Source: Labia minor (lineage: Eukaryota; Arthropoda; Insecta; Dermaptera; Spongiphoridae). Taken from it: 64,000 nt of DNA. The notes beneath the pieces are model-generated. The model made no database searches and was not told the origin of the DNA. It was given only the letters and a program-made list of their open reading frames with translations. Below, one piece after another: positions 21,715 to 35,100 of the stretch; within the stretch, counting starts at the first letter, position 1, and the number at the start of each line of letters is the position of its first letter. The stretch is from NCBI GenBank assembly GCA_963082975.1, contig OY720346.1, positions 40,885,787 through 40,949,786 on the forward strand. The letters are read 5' to 3'. The position numbers and the translations under genes were made by a program.

Positions 21715-23892
21715 GTTTTTAATTGAATGTTGAAACATAACCTAACATAATGTAGTGTTATTTTGCTGTTATTCTATAACAATAACTTGAAATATTCCTC
21801 TGGGCAAGTATTGGAATTAACTCGTGAACATTTGCATATAATCATTTTTTTAAAACTTTGACAAGTTAAGAGACTCTTTTGATGTTTTATAAGGCTATAA
21901 AACGTTATTATACAGCATTGTTAAAAATTGGAATTAAGTACTCTAAGATGAGGTTATTGATCTGAAAACATCGATGCTGAGTGTGAACATCTCTGCATAT
22001 GCATTCATATGACAAGCATCAATAAAATATTGTATAAATATTTGATCGTACAAAGGCATTGGATCCTACATAAACTGACAAATTCTCAAAAAAAGGCTCG
22101 TTTTGACTAGTGGAACAAAATGTTTAAAAATTATCCGCAAGGTGAAACAAAGGATATGTGATATGTATAACATTTATCGAAGCAGGAAAAAATGTTTCGA
22201 AATTTGATTAAAACGCATGTAATGGACCATTGACCTTGATAGGGAATATTTTGAATAGTAATAAAGCCAATTTTAATTATAACTATTTTTTTTTAATAAA
22301 AAATAACCTCATATCTCAACAATTTGTTTTTATTATTATTATTTACTCTGTTTTTATAATTTTAAATATAAATAGCAAACCTCGTATAACAGCATTAAAT
22401 GTTTCAAAATAAATATTATAATTAAATTAATATTTTTATATTGAAATTTGAGATTAATATGGATTTTTTTATTTCCAGATAAAAAATATGTATCAAATAT
22501 ATTCAATATCACGAAAAGACTCTTTGGACAAAGAAACCAATTAGATATTTTATGAAATAACAAAGGGAAAAAATCTCTATTTAAATTAAATAAAATTATT
22601 TTATTTTCTATTTTTTTTTTCTTTTTGTTTTCTATGATCTGAATTTTTGTGTATGAATCTGTGTGAATTTTGTTTTATTTTTTAATTCAAAATTTTGAAT
22701 TTCATTCAATTTTAATTTATAAAATTGAAATTTTTCTTAATATAGTCTTATTAAGAAAATTAAATATTTTTATTTTTTTAAAAAAATATCTACCTAGTTA
22801 TTTATTTCTGTTAATTTTTATTTATTCTAAAAATAATTGCTATATTTTTTTAATTTTTTACAAAATTTTCCTTATAGAAAGTTTTAATTTTTTTTTTTTT
22901 ACAAAGGAAATATGGAAGTGATGATTATATCCAATTTAGTAATTATAAATTGTAATAATTTCCCAATATATTAATATGACGTATTTTTTTCTTTGTTTTA
23001 AACATCTTGCTAAATTATATTGTAATATCAATAAATATTATCTTCTCCATAAATTTAGAGAAAAGTAATGAACTGACTTGTAAATATTGAACTAATAAAA
23101 CTTATTAAAGTAATTACTTACTTTTCGTTTAATGTTGAAAACCCAAAATGTTAATTGGTCTTATTTTAAAATAATACGATGGAATTATTTTGAAATATAG
23201 ATATTTGTTATAAAAGACAAGCTTATTATTATTATTTGTATGTTTTTTAATCGTATATGATTTATAAGATTTTTGACCTGTTTTAAGAACTTGAATATAT
23301 ATATATATATTTAATTCTATTATTACTTTTTTTATTAACAAATAAAATTTATATAAAAAAAAATGTAAGCAAAGTAAAAGTACAATATATAGGTACTTAA
23401 ATGAAAGAAAAAGTGAATCATTTTATTACAATCACAAACATCCGTTGGTTTACGGTTGTTAAGTTTTAAGAAATAATCAAGAGATATAATTATTTTATTA
23501 TTATGTAAATAAATCTTCACAAAGGAAGCCCGATGCTATAGTAACGGAAGTGAAGGACGACTTAATGGGTTGGTACAGACAGACAATGATAAATACATGC
23601 GACACAGGATAAACTTTAATTTATTTATTAACAAAATTCACAAATTATTTATAGTATATATAATAGAGAGATAACTTATTATTCATATATAAAAATAATT
23701 AAATAATTAATAAAATAAATAAATAAAATTTATAGAAAGAGTATAGAATAAGATCTTCAATAAACATAACCCCCCAAGCCCAAAAATAATTTGGATTATA
23801 ATATAATTATAATATGATATGGCTGTTTATTTATGCAAATTGCTTAAAAAACAATTTTTAACTAATAAAAGCAAAATATAAAAAGAATAATT

Positions 23893-24070
23893 ATTTTCAG
23901 TCATTATAAAATTTCAGAATGAAATACACTCCCACACGCTCAATCCATTTTCATTAAAAATCCGTATTTTTAAAAAATTCAAAATTTTTATTTTTGATTT
24001 TGTAGTGTCATATACCTTTCAAATTTAAGCGAAAAATCCAATTACAAATTTTGAACATTACAGACAGACA
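23893..24070 (+). repeat. repeat family E, uninterrupted copy
   Basis: Reads CAGAATGAAATACACTC, CCATTTTCATTAAAAATCCG, then TTGTAGTGTCATATACC and TTTCAAATTTAAGCGAA. The same unit at 27826-28580 is split by a family A insertion, so this copy shows the empty site. Confidence 0.75.
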
Positions 24071-24079
24071 CAAAAGTGA

Positions 24080-24300
24080 AGTTATCTATATATATATATA
24101 TATATATATTATATAAAAATAAAAAGGTTTTTGTCTGCATATTTCTCAGAATTTAAAATTTTTTGAATATCTTCGCGTTTCATGACCTCTAGAATCCAAA
24201 AGTGACTTTAGAATTTTTCATGTCTGTCTGTCCGGAAAATAACTATTTTATAGACTCAACATTGGCTGAACCGATTTCTATGAATTACATCACAATATTC
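24080..24300 (+). repeat. repeat family C copy
   Basis: Same unit as 5118-5265 but longer: GGTTTTTGTCTGCATATTTC, TTCATGACCTCTAGAATCC, CAAAAGTGACTTTAGAATT, TGTCTGTCTGTCCGG, then GGCTGAACCGATTTCTATGA. The last part matches the CTCAACCGATTTTGATGA module of family A. Confidence 0.7.
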
Positions 24301-24315
24301 TTATATACCTCTATA

Positions 24316-24420
24316 GCAGGGGTTCCCAACCTGTTTTTACTCTAAAGCACATTCTAAAATATCGGTAGGGCACCACCTATTTTAAATCGACAAACTCCTT
24401 CCATAACTTGTCATTTTCCC
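24316..24420 (+). mobile_element. hAT-type transposon end
   Basis: Begins CAGGGGTTCCCAACCTG, which is the classic terminal repeat of hAT elements, followed by AAGCACATTCTAAAATATCG and GGGCACCACC. The bases before it, CTCTATAG, could be half of an 8-base target duplication, but the other end is missing because a LINE fragment starts at about 24435. Confidence 0.55.
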
Positions 24421-24434
24421 ATAATTTATTTTCT

Positions 24435-24775
24435 TATTTTCTTATAAAAATTCCGTCTCTGTAGAATAGTGAGAGGCGGGCACATACGAATCGTTACGCG
24501 GGTGCCATGGCCTACGCGTCCTTGGTCTTCCAGGCGGACTTTTTCCTCTCCCATTCAAGCCACGTGCCCTGCCTATCTCTTTTATAACCCTAACTATTTC
24601 TGAAGATGCAGAGCAATTTCTCGTTATGCAGCCTCCGCCATTCCCCGGTGACCTCATCTTTCTTTGGCCAATAAATGCGGGGAAGAATCCTATTCTCAAA
24701 TACTCTGAATCTACTCTCATCTCCCAAGGTCATAGACCATGCCTCCCTCCCATATAATACAACAGGAAAAATAAT
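24435..24775 (-). mobile_element. LINE reverse transcriptase C-terminal fragment 3
   Basis: On the minus strand it reads PVVLYGREAWSMTLGDESRF, RVFENRILPRIYWPKKDEVT, GEWRRLHNEKLL, then degenerates through a KRDRQGTW-like stretch. It is the same tail region as at 6284, with frameshifts and stops. The 92-codon minus-strand open frame here is out of frame with the ancestral protein. Confidence 0.75.
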
Positions 24776-26154
24776 TGGTTTATATATTTTAATTTCGATT
24801 CCTTTTGATAATAATTTTGATGTGAGATAAGTCTCTTTACTGCATGATAACAGGCGTTTCCCGATTGCAACCTCAATTTAAATTCTTCTCAAATATTATT
24901 ATCCTTCGTGATTACATTCAATTTTTCTACATATTCAAATTCTACATTTTATATATTAAAATTTTGTATGTTAATACTCTTCCTCTTTGTTACTAAAAAT
25001 TTTTTCTTATCACTATTAATTTCAAACCTCCATTAATTTTTCCTCACTATCTGTAATTGCAATTGCCGAATCTCCTATTATATTTAAGTCGTCTGGGTAA
25101 CCTAATATTTTAAAATTGATTTCCACATCTTACTCCTTTTTTTTACTACCTTCAAGACAAATTTGAAGATCAAAATTTGAAAAAGTTTATCCGGATGTAT
25201 TGAGTCATGCGTATGTTTTACTAAATTCTACAAATAATTAGTGAACAGAAATATTGAATTCGCGGTTTTTTTTTCTAATATCTGTCATAATGAAAATATC
25301 TGATCTAATGTTGATCGATTTGGCCTGAACTCTCAATGATAACTCCTAATATTTCCTCCGCCTATGGTTCCTAAGTATTTTCTATGTTATAATAGTGAAA
25401 TAGAGTATAATATTTCCTGATCATTTCAATTTGATATTTTATTTTCATTGCTAGATTATTATTGAATATTTTTAATTATAATGAAATTTGAGAAAATGCA
25501 AAGTTAGCGACTTGAGACAATCTATAAAATAAAATTAACATAATTATCGTTATAAAACTATAGATTTCTCATTAAATCCATAAAATACAATGGACACAAT
25601 AGAATTAAAACCGGCTAATAAATATTCTCAATAGGTTTTGAAGTGTTGAAATTCTTAAAAAATATGAATTTAATTTTAAATAATTGAGATTTAATTGAGA
25701 AGAAATTATTCTAGATTTATATTTATTTTAATTTAAAAATAATTAAGTTTAATATTCTTGGAAAATTCATCTCCATGATGAGTGCATTTTTAGTGTCATT
25801 ATCCTTTAAGATGAATGACTAATCAATTGATTTAGTATTTTCTTTAGAGAAATTGTATGTTCTGATCACTGAATGAGAATAATATGAAATTAAATTAAGA
25901 AACAATGTAAAAATAAACAAGAAAAGACTGTAACAAATTTTGGATAATAGAATAGAATAATAGAAATCATTATAACTTGGTATAATTTCACCTGAGTGTA
26001 TATCCGTATTCGTCATATTTATTCTGGGAAAACGTTTGCGAATCAGTCTTACACATATCACAGGTGAAGGGAAGGGAGAGTGGTTGGCCATGTGAGTCCA
26101 AGCCATCAAGTCAGTTCGCTTTGAGCTTTCAATTGCGTTACAACTCCATCAGAC

Positions 26155-29100
26155 ATGGAGGACAAGAATATTAAACCGTCTCCAGATATTGAAGGGGGAC
26201 TGCCCACATTTTCGATTTATAACAAGGTAATAAATCATGAAATAATTTATATTTTATTAACAAAAAAAATCTATATATTGTATGACATTGTTTTTTTTTT
26301 TATTATTTTTAATTTAATAAAAAAATTTATTATATTATATTATATTATGTTCATATTATATTTTTTATTGTTTATAAGTTTACATATTTAATTCAAGAAT
26401 AGGGTGACCATATTTTTTAGTAAAAAAACGGGTCGGTGTTATAAAATAAAGAGTTGAGAATTAGAAAAAAAAAAGATTACAAAAAATGGTTCATAGACCC
26501 CTTCTTATTCTCAACTCTTCAAATATTATGCATTCATAAAAAAGTAAGAGGTAAAAAAAAAAATTTATTATATAAACATACAAAACGACAAACGAACAAA
26601 CGGTTTTTCTTTAGTGATAGAACCGATCCAATCAATTAGCTTGATTTCGAATTATATATAATTTAGAAAATTAGATTATTTTTTAAATAGATATAAATTA
26701 GCAAAGAATAATTATAATATTTGAATGAATATAAAAGTATCAAACATGTTCTAAACTATAATAAATAAAAGGTAAAATTATATTTTATAGGTTTCAAATT
26801 GAACATTTTTTCTTCCTCTATTAATTCCTAAATTAATTAAAACGAATAAAATATAATGATGAGTAAACTATTTATTCAATGGCTTTTAAATCCTTTTCTT
26901 GAAAATTTTAGAAAGGACCACAGAAATAATATGTCACTTTAAACAATGCTAATCAAAACACATTCTATTCTCTTAAAAGAGACAGTAATTATAAATATTT
27001 TATCTAGATTAATATATTATTGATAATCAATCAGTAATAATATTAATATTTAAATATAAGTAATAATTAAGGAACAAGTAATAAAATAATTTAAAAGTAA
27101 GTAAAAATTCTAGAGAAAGTTATAAAAAAGATAAATATTTCAAATGTTGTACTGCAGATTTTTAATCAACGAGAAATAATACATTTTTATGAAGATAATA
27201 TTTGTAAATAATACAAAAATTTCCAAGATCTATTTATCTTTATTTATTGTTTTTTTAATATTTTAATTATAAGTACGCGAATCTTTAGAAACTTTTTCTA
27301 AAATCTCTGTAAGAAAATTAACTGTAATTTTACTATATGAATGTATCTATTAAATTTAGTGAATAATAATTTGTTCATTTTGATGAAGAAAAATTCGTTG
27401 GAAAGAAAAAATTAGCTGGAGTGTCTCGCAAATTGAATTTGATTAAATAACATAATAATTATATTTAAATTAAATTTAATTAATTATAAATTATAAATTA
27501 AAATTAATAAATAATATTTATAGCATGTTTGGCTCTTTGTTGATGGCACCACGTCAAGTGTTGGCGCGTGAGATTTACAGTGTTAAAAAATTAATTCTGG
27601 TATTTTCGGCGATTCAATCAAGCTGAAATTCGCTAAATAGGAGTTTTATACAATTTTTAATCATGTGAAAAATTATCAAACATATATCTTACGGTAAGTT
27701 TAGAGGAAAAAAAAAATCAAAACGCGTTGTAGGTAATGACCCTTTTCCGATTGAGCTACATTTCTCAAAAATTGATAGAAAACTACGAATTTTGAATAAT
27801 GTTTTTTTTTAATTGATTTATTGTATTTCAGAATGAAATACACTCACACACTCATTCCATTTTCATTAAAAATCCGTATTTTTGAAAAATTCAAAATGTT
27901 TATTTTTACCGACCGACGATAGTAAGGGAGGTATTGTTTTCACACCAAATTTCACATGTGGAGATTTTTACATATCTCCACGAATCATGCATTTTCTAAA
28001 CAGAAAAAAGTATTTTTAGCATGATGTCTGTCCGTCCGTCCGTCCGTCCGTATAGATGTGTACAGCCTGAACGGCTCAACCGATTTTGATGAAATTTGGT
28101 ATATTTACTTAATGCATCAGTGGGATGAATTGATCAACTTTTGGTGCAAATCCGGAAACCGGAAGTGGTAGTATTAGCGATCGACGATAGGAAGGGAAGG
28201 GTTATTTTCACACCAAATTTCACATGAGGAGATTTTTTTATATATCACCACGAATTATGCACTTTGTATTGGTTTTATCCTCGAGAAAAATCATCTATAT
28301 TAGTTTTTTCTTGATTTAAAATTATATGACGTCATCCAGCCATTCATGACGTCACAGCCTGGTCTTGCATATATATTATAAATAAAATAAAATTAAAAAT
28401 ATTTATGTTATATCCATATCTGTTTTTTATTACATTAATAGATATATGAAAATTATTTGAAATTGTTTCTGTAGCTGGAAATTAATTTACTTCAAACCGT
28501 CGGTCGGTTCGGACCTGGCCACAGGTCAACTTATTGTTTATTGTAGTGTCATATACCTTTCAAATTTAAGCGAATGAGCAGCTAGTTATAAATAAATAAA
28601 TAAATGTGATCATGTTAATATTTTCTTTTATTATTTTTATTAATTACTATATATAGATTTTAGATGTTATATTTTTTAAAAAAATAACATTTTCTCTGTA
28701 AATGCAATTTTTTATCGAGTGAGGTGTATTATGTAAATCGGAAATGAATATCGTCAATAACATAATAGGTCAAGAAAATAATGTTTAAACGGAGATCACT
28801 ATGAAACAATTTTGAATTTTTCCTATTATGATTGTACTTAATTAAGGTAATATTTTTTTGAAGACATTTCTATAAAAAATGAGAAAGATTTTAATGAATC
28901 ATTATTGGACATTGAGGGGAGGCTTCAATCGGGCAACCAATGGATGCTGGCGCTCCATTAGAACCGACCTTTTAGGGCACTCACTCTGATATCTATCAAA
29001 GGAGAGTTATCCTGAACCAAAAGCATCAAAAGAGAATGAGGGTGGCTTAAGTTTAGTTCTGTTTTGTCACAGGAAGAGAAGTCGGTGAGCACGAATCCAC

Positions 29101-32100
29101 TCCAGTCCTCCAATAGCCTCAACGCAACAAAAACAACAAACAAAATGGTTTTTTGTACGGTCAGCAAATGTCCATGGCATTTACTTTTGGACATTTTCAT
29201 TGGAATATTTAGTAAGTAAAATTTTTTTGACAATTGCTTAATTAAAAATACAAACAAAATTAAAATATATAAGAAATAAAATTAGTATTAAAAAAATGAT
29301 CAGAAGTTAATTATAATAATATAATATATTATTATTATATAAAAATTTAATCTTTTTTGGAAATTCAATAATCATTTTTAATGAAAATTAGTGAATCTTT
29401 AATAAACTATTTCCAATGAGAAAAATAATAAGTTTTATTGGATACTAACAAAAGTATTTATTTATAAATAATAAATAATGAAATGCAGCGCCTACTAAAC
29501 AATAATTATAATTATAATATATTAATAAATATTATAGGGATTTTTTCCTTGTTATTCAGAATGAAATTTTTATTTTGCCAAGTTAGTAAATGTTATTTAT
29601 TTAATATATAATAATAATATTTCAAATATATAAGTAATTAAAATATGTTTCGAAAAATTATAAAATTATGTTGCAAACACTTCAAGAGTCTTTTAATTTA
29701 TTTATTTTTTTTTCAATAATATTTTATTCATTTTGAGTTTTTATTAGTTTAAGATGTTTAAGGTTTAAGTTTTTACTAATTTAATATGTGAAAAATATTA
29801 TTATTGTTTTTATTTTTATTATTATTTGAAAACTTCCCTGAAACCATTTTCTCAATAAATATTCTGAACATTATTTGACTTATCCATTCCTCAAAAATAT
29901 AAAAAGATGTTTAAGCATTATATATCTCATAATACTGGAGAACAAAATAATGTTGAATATAAATTTATAGAAATATTTGTAATAAAATGAATATTTTTTT
30001 AATTAAAAGTTAATGCTTTATAGTAATTTATAAATTATTCTATAATATAAGTAGGGTGACCATATTATCTAGTGACAAATGTGAAACATCAAATTTTTTA
30101 TATAAATTGTACTAACGATTATTCTATAGTGACAAAACTGATAGAAAGGTTTAGTTAGATTAGAGAAGTGTATTTCTCTACGATCGTACCATGAATATTT
30201 ATCGAACCTTACCCATCAAATTTTGAATTTTCAACTCCTTATCATAAAACTTCTCACATCCCATAAAACAATTTCACTTTTAGGTTTTTAGATGAAGTTT
30301 GTTAAAAATGGGAAAAATTGACATTATTATTAAAACGACGGTATGATCGAAAAATATGAAAAAACGGTATGTATGTGTGGTCACCCTAATTATATATAAA
30401 TATATTTTATTATATATTATCTATATTTGGAAGTAAATAGATATTCCTCAAAATAAAATATCTGGATTGTCTCCTCTCGACTATCTCGAAAATTTGAATT
30501 GGATTAATTAAAATATATTATATTTTAATTAAATTTAAGTAATTATAAATTAAAATTAATAAATAATATTTATTAAACCAAAGCGTGTTTGGCTCTTTGT
30601 TGATGACAGCACGTCACTTGCTGGTGCGTGTTTGGCAGTCAACGTGTTAAAAAATTAAAAAAATTAATTTCGGTACTTTCATCGATTCAATCAAGCTGAA
30701 ATTCTAGCAGTTTTATTCATTTTAATAATTTGAAAAACTATCAAATTTATATTTTTACCGACCGACGATAGTAAGGGAGGTATTGTTTTCACACCAAATT
30801 TCACATGTGGAGATTTTTACATATCTCCACGAATCAAGCAATTTCTTAACAGAAAAAAGTATTTTTAGCATGATGTCTGTCCGTCCGTCCGTCCGTCCGT
30901 ATAGATGTGTACAGCCTGAACGGCTCAACCGATTTTGATGAAATTTGGTATATTTAATTAATGCATCAGTGGGATGAATTGATCAACTTTTGGTGCAAAT
31001 CCGGAAACCGGAAGTGGTAGTATTAGCGATCGACGATAGGAAGGGAAGGGTTATTTTCACACCAAATTTCACATGAGGAGATTTTTTTTATATATCACCA
31101 CGAATCATGCACTTTGTATTGGTTTTATCCTCGAGAAAAATCATCTATATTAGTTTTTTCTTGATTTAAAATTATATGACGTCATCCAACCATTCATGAC
31201 CTCACAGCCTGGTCTTACATAAATATTATAAATAAAATAAAATTAAAATTATTTATGTTATATGCCTATCTGTTTTTTATTACAATAATAGATATATTAA
31301 AATTATTTGAAATTGTTTCTGTAGCTTGGAATTAATTTATTTCAAACAGTCGGTCGGTTCGGACCTGGCCACAGGTCAACTTATTATTTTTACGATCAGT
31401 TTAGAGGGAGAAAATTGAAAACGTGGTAGGTAATGGTCCCCTTTCGAATGAGCTAGATTTTTCAAAAGTTGATAGAAAACTACGAATTTTGAATAATGCC
31501 CGTGTACCAAATTTCATTATTCTAGCCCAAACCGTTTTTGTGTAATCTTGTCTACATACACCCCCCCCCCCCCCACACACACACACACCACCTCACACAC
31601 ACAAACACAGACATTTTTCTCAACATTAGTGAAAGTGATTTTTTATGATTGTTTTAACAAAGTGAATAACTCAAAATGTTAAATAAATCAAAACAAATAT
31701 GGCTGTTGTAGTTAATAATCATATCCTTAAGCCTCTAGAAGATAACATTAATTTAGAATTTTTGGCACTTCTAATGATAAAAAAAAGAAGAAATATTTTA
31801 TAAATAAATATTTCAAGGCAGAAATAAATTATTGCAAACTTAAATAACAATCAATGATAATACATAAACAATTAAGTATCAGATAAATTTTTAGTGTTAC
31901 AGAATCATATATTTATAAAAAAAAAATAATTGTACCCACTAATAATCATGTGTTTAAAATTGACAAATAATGAAGAGTAGTCTCTCGAAACTTTTTTATT
32001 TCCTTAAATATCTAAATATTTTGTCCACTAAATACTTAATTAAGAACAAGAATTCCTTTAGAATATAAAATAATATCAATTATAATTAAGATGTAAATTT

Positions 32101-35100
32101 AATTTTCTTTATGTATTTTTGTTATAGTCAAAATGTTTAACTCAAATATTCACTTAATAAATAAATTTTGAATATACTCATATATATTAGAAAATTAATG
32201 GATCATTATCAAATACTTAACAGGAAAATAGCATTACCTATTATTTTTAACAAAAGAAGAGATCAATTAAAAGTATATAAATATATATTTAAAATATTAA
32301 ATAGATTATTTTAAATAAATATATATATATAGGTATATATTTTAAATTGCTTTTTATATTTTGTTTAAAATGTGAATGTTTGTCCTTTAAAGTGGGCGGA
32401 GAGAAAAAATTGACAGGAAGAAAGAGATCCCTTCAATAAAGAATGAAGGTCAGGATCAAGTGCGCGGTGTATCCCACTCACTCCTCTTTTTAGGGATTCT
32501 CCAATAGTTTTAAATTGATATTTAAATTAAATACAACAACCATAAATTATTAATCATATCTTTCTTCTCACTAATAATAATACTATAAAAATAAATTTTT
32601 CATAAAATAAACGTTCACGGAAGCTTAAATAGATTGATATATCCATTTAAAATATTTAAATGCAAATATTTTTTTTTCTTATTTTAATAAATAAATTTGA
32701 GAATAATATCTGTGTATTAAAACGAAGAACCACTAACTAGTGTATAAGTAAAGAATTTTCAAATATCTTATATATATATATACATAAATCATGTGATCTA
32801 AAAATTAAAGTTAGAGAAAATTTGAATGAAGCACATGAAATAATTAATTAAATTAAAAATTTAGAAATCAATATTTTTATTATCATTCCAGATATAAATA
32901 TCATTTTTTTATCCCCATAAAGTAGTGGATTTGGTAGACCCTAGAATCTTAGTTATTTAGAATTTTATATTTTTTGCCCATATACTCTAATTAATTCTTA
33001 GCTTGTCTATGAAATTTAATTTCCAAAATTAGTATATGTCTCAGTTTTCATAATTTTCTGGATACTGTTTCCCTATGTACACAGTTTCATATGGTCTCCT
33101 TTCATCTCTTCCCGCATTAACGCCGTTTTTTTAAGCAAGAACCAGTCATTTTTCAACTAATAAGTTCTTATTCTTGTTTTATCCTTGATACACATTTCAA
33201 TTGATGGGAGTCTTAAGGATTATTTAATAACTAATAGAGTTAGCTAATAGCTAGTATAGTATGAATAAGGAAATATAAAATTAATTCCTATATCTAACAA
33301 TATGTTTTATATTTTTTTTTATTTGGAATTAGATAAGATAAGTCTAGACTCTAGTTTATAATTAATAAGAAAATAATTTAATATTCCGATTAGAATAGGA
33401 ACTTTTTACTATTTCGCCAGAGCAATCACGAAAATTTTTCATGTCGAGATTTTGATGTTTTTATACGTTTTGAAGGTCCCTTAATCATTTTCACTAACTT
33501 AAGCATGAGAAAAATGTCTGTGTGTGTGTGTGTGTGTGTGTGGACAAGATTACGCAAAAACGGTTTGAGCTAGAATAATGAAATTTGGTATACGAGCATT
33601 ATTCAAAATTCGTAGTTTTCTAACAACTTTTGAAGAAAAATTAAGATATATGTTTGATAGTTTTTAAAAATTGTATAAAACTACTATATATAGAATTTCA
33701 GCTTGATTGAATAGCTGAAAGTACCGGAATTAATTTTTTTAATTTTTTAACACGTTGACTGCCAAACTCGCGCCGGCAAGTGACGTGCTGTCATCAACAA
33801 AGAGCCAAACACGCGTTGGTTTAATAAATATTATTTATTAATTTTAATTTATAATTTAATTAATTAAATTTAATTTAAATAAAATATATGCTATAATTAA
33901 TCCAATTCAAATTTGCGAGATAGTCGAGCGGAGACACTCCAGACTTTTTGAATTAAAGACATGAAACAATTATATTTTAAATTTAATCATCAAATTACTT
34001 TTCTTTTCGTTTTAAATGAATATTGAAAAAAATGATTCCTATATATACTTAATCAGTGTAATCTTTATATAAAATTAATATTCAAAATCATGTTTGTTTT
34101 AGATTTTTTTGTATAATTTAATAAATAAAAATAATTAAAAATGTTAAAGTTGAATTTTATAAATTGGTTTTCCTAGAAAAGTATTTAATATTAGAAAATT
34201 TATTTCAATAAAAGCGGCATAAATAGAGGGGGCTTATTATATCGAAGGTTATTAATAATTATTATTCATATAATTAATGAAACAATCTCATTCTTATGTA
34301 ATATAGAAATTAATATGTATTTATTATATAATATTTATTTATTTTGAGGATGAGTCCATTGATAATGTCGATGTCAAGTGTAGATGACATATACTTTTGA
34401 CCACTTTTGACACATCAGTAGGTCGAAAAGAGCCGATGTTCACCGACAATACGAACCTTGCAATACAAGAGCTAGTAGATAGTTACTTGATGTTGGTTTA
34501 AATAATAATTTTAGAATATTAATGTTAATAATCTAACAAATAGCACATAATTCAAATCCAACTCGTGTCATGAGATTAAGAAACCGAGTATGCCTTAGTA
34601 AGTATCATTTCAATAATATAAAATTAAAAAAAAGATTCAAAAACATCCAACCAACCTTAACTTGAAACCAATACCTTCAATAAATATTATAAAAATATAT
34701 ATATTTTTTACTTACAGCTTTGACAACATTTGCCCTGATAGAATTTGGAATTATTCCGAGTCAAAAAGCAGGTTTCTATTGCGGAGATCCAAAACTGAAT
34801 CATTTAAATAAAGGAAGTACAATCTCTGCTGGAATTTTAATTATCGGTTCAATTGTTTTTCCACCAGTTTTGGTAATTATTAATATTTTTTCACCTTTTG
34901 ACAATATGTAATAATTAATACATTAAAAAGATCATTTATCTATCTCTTATCATTTATCAAATTTTATTGACATTTTTCAAGGACATATTTTAGGTTTTAA
35001 TAAAATAATTTGATAACTTAGACAATCAATTAATAATTTCAATATATATATATATAAATATATCAAATTATTTCATGTGTAATTAACCAAATAATTCAAC

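Larger units (their letters stand above)
21715..26154. other. intergenic region between the two phosphatase genes
   Basis: AT-rich, without a recognisable host gene. Several open frames of 60-90 codons between 22230 and 23520 are runs of Ile, Asn, Lys, Phe and Tyr, as expected by chance at this composition. It contains family E and C copies (23893-24300), a hAT end (24316) and a LINE fragment (24435). Confidence 0.6.
30463..31618 (+). repeat. repeat family B copy 2, split by family A
   Basis: Left part CTGGATTGTCTCCTCTCGAC to AACTATCAAATTTATA, right part from ACGATCAGTTTAGAGG through GCCCAAACCGTTTTTGTGTA to a C-run and CA-repeat. The family A copy at 30752-31385 lies between them. The continuous counterparts are at 27415 and, inverted, at 33495. 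Confidence 0.75.

Noticed and set aside
22230-23520. Cluster of five open frames of 60-83 codons rich in Ile, Phe, Asn, Lys and Tyr
   Set aside because: Amino-acid content is what AT-rich random DNA encodes; no signal peptide, domain or conserved motif, and no codon bias apart from composition.
28958-29257. 99-codon minus-strand frame
   Set aside because: It overlaps exon 2 of phosphatase gene 2, whose plus-strand reading joins its neighbours in frame at canonical splice sites and fits the paralogue.
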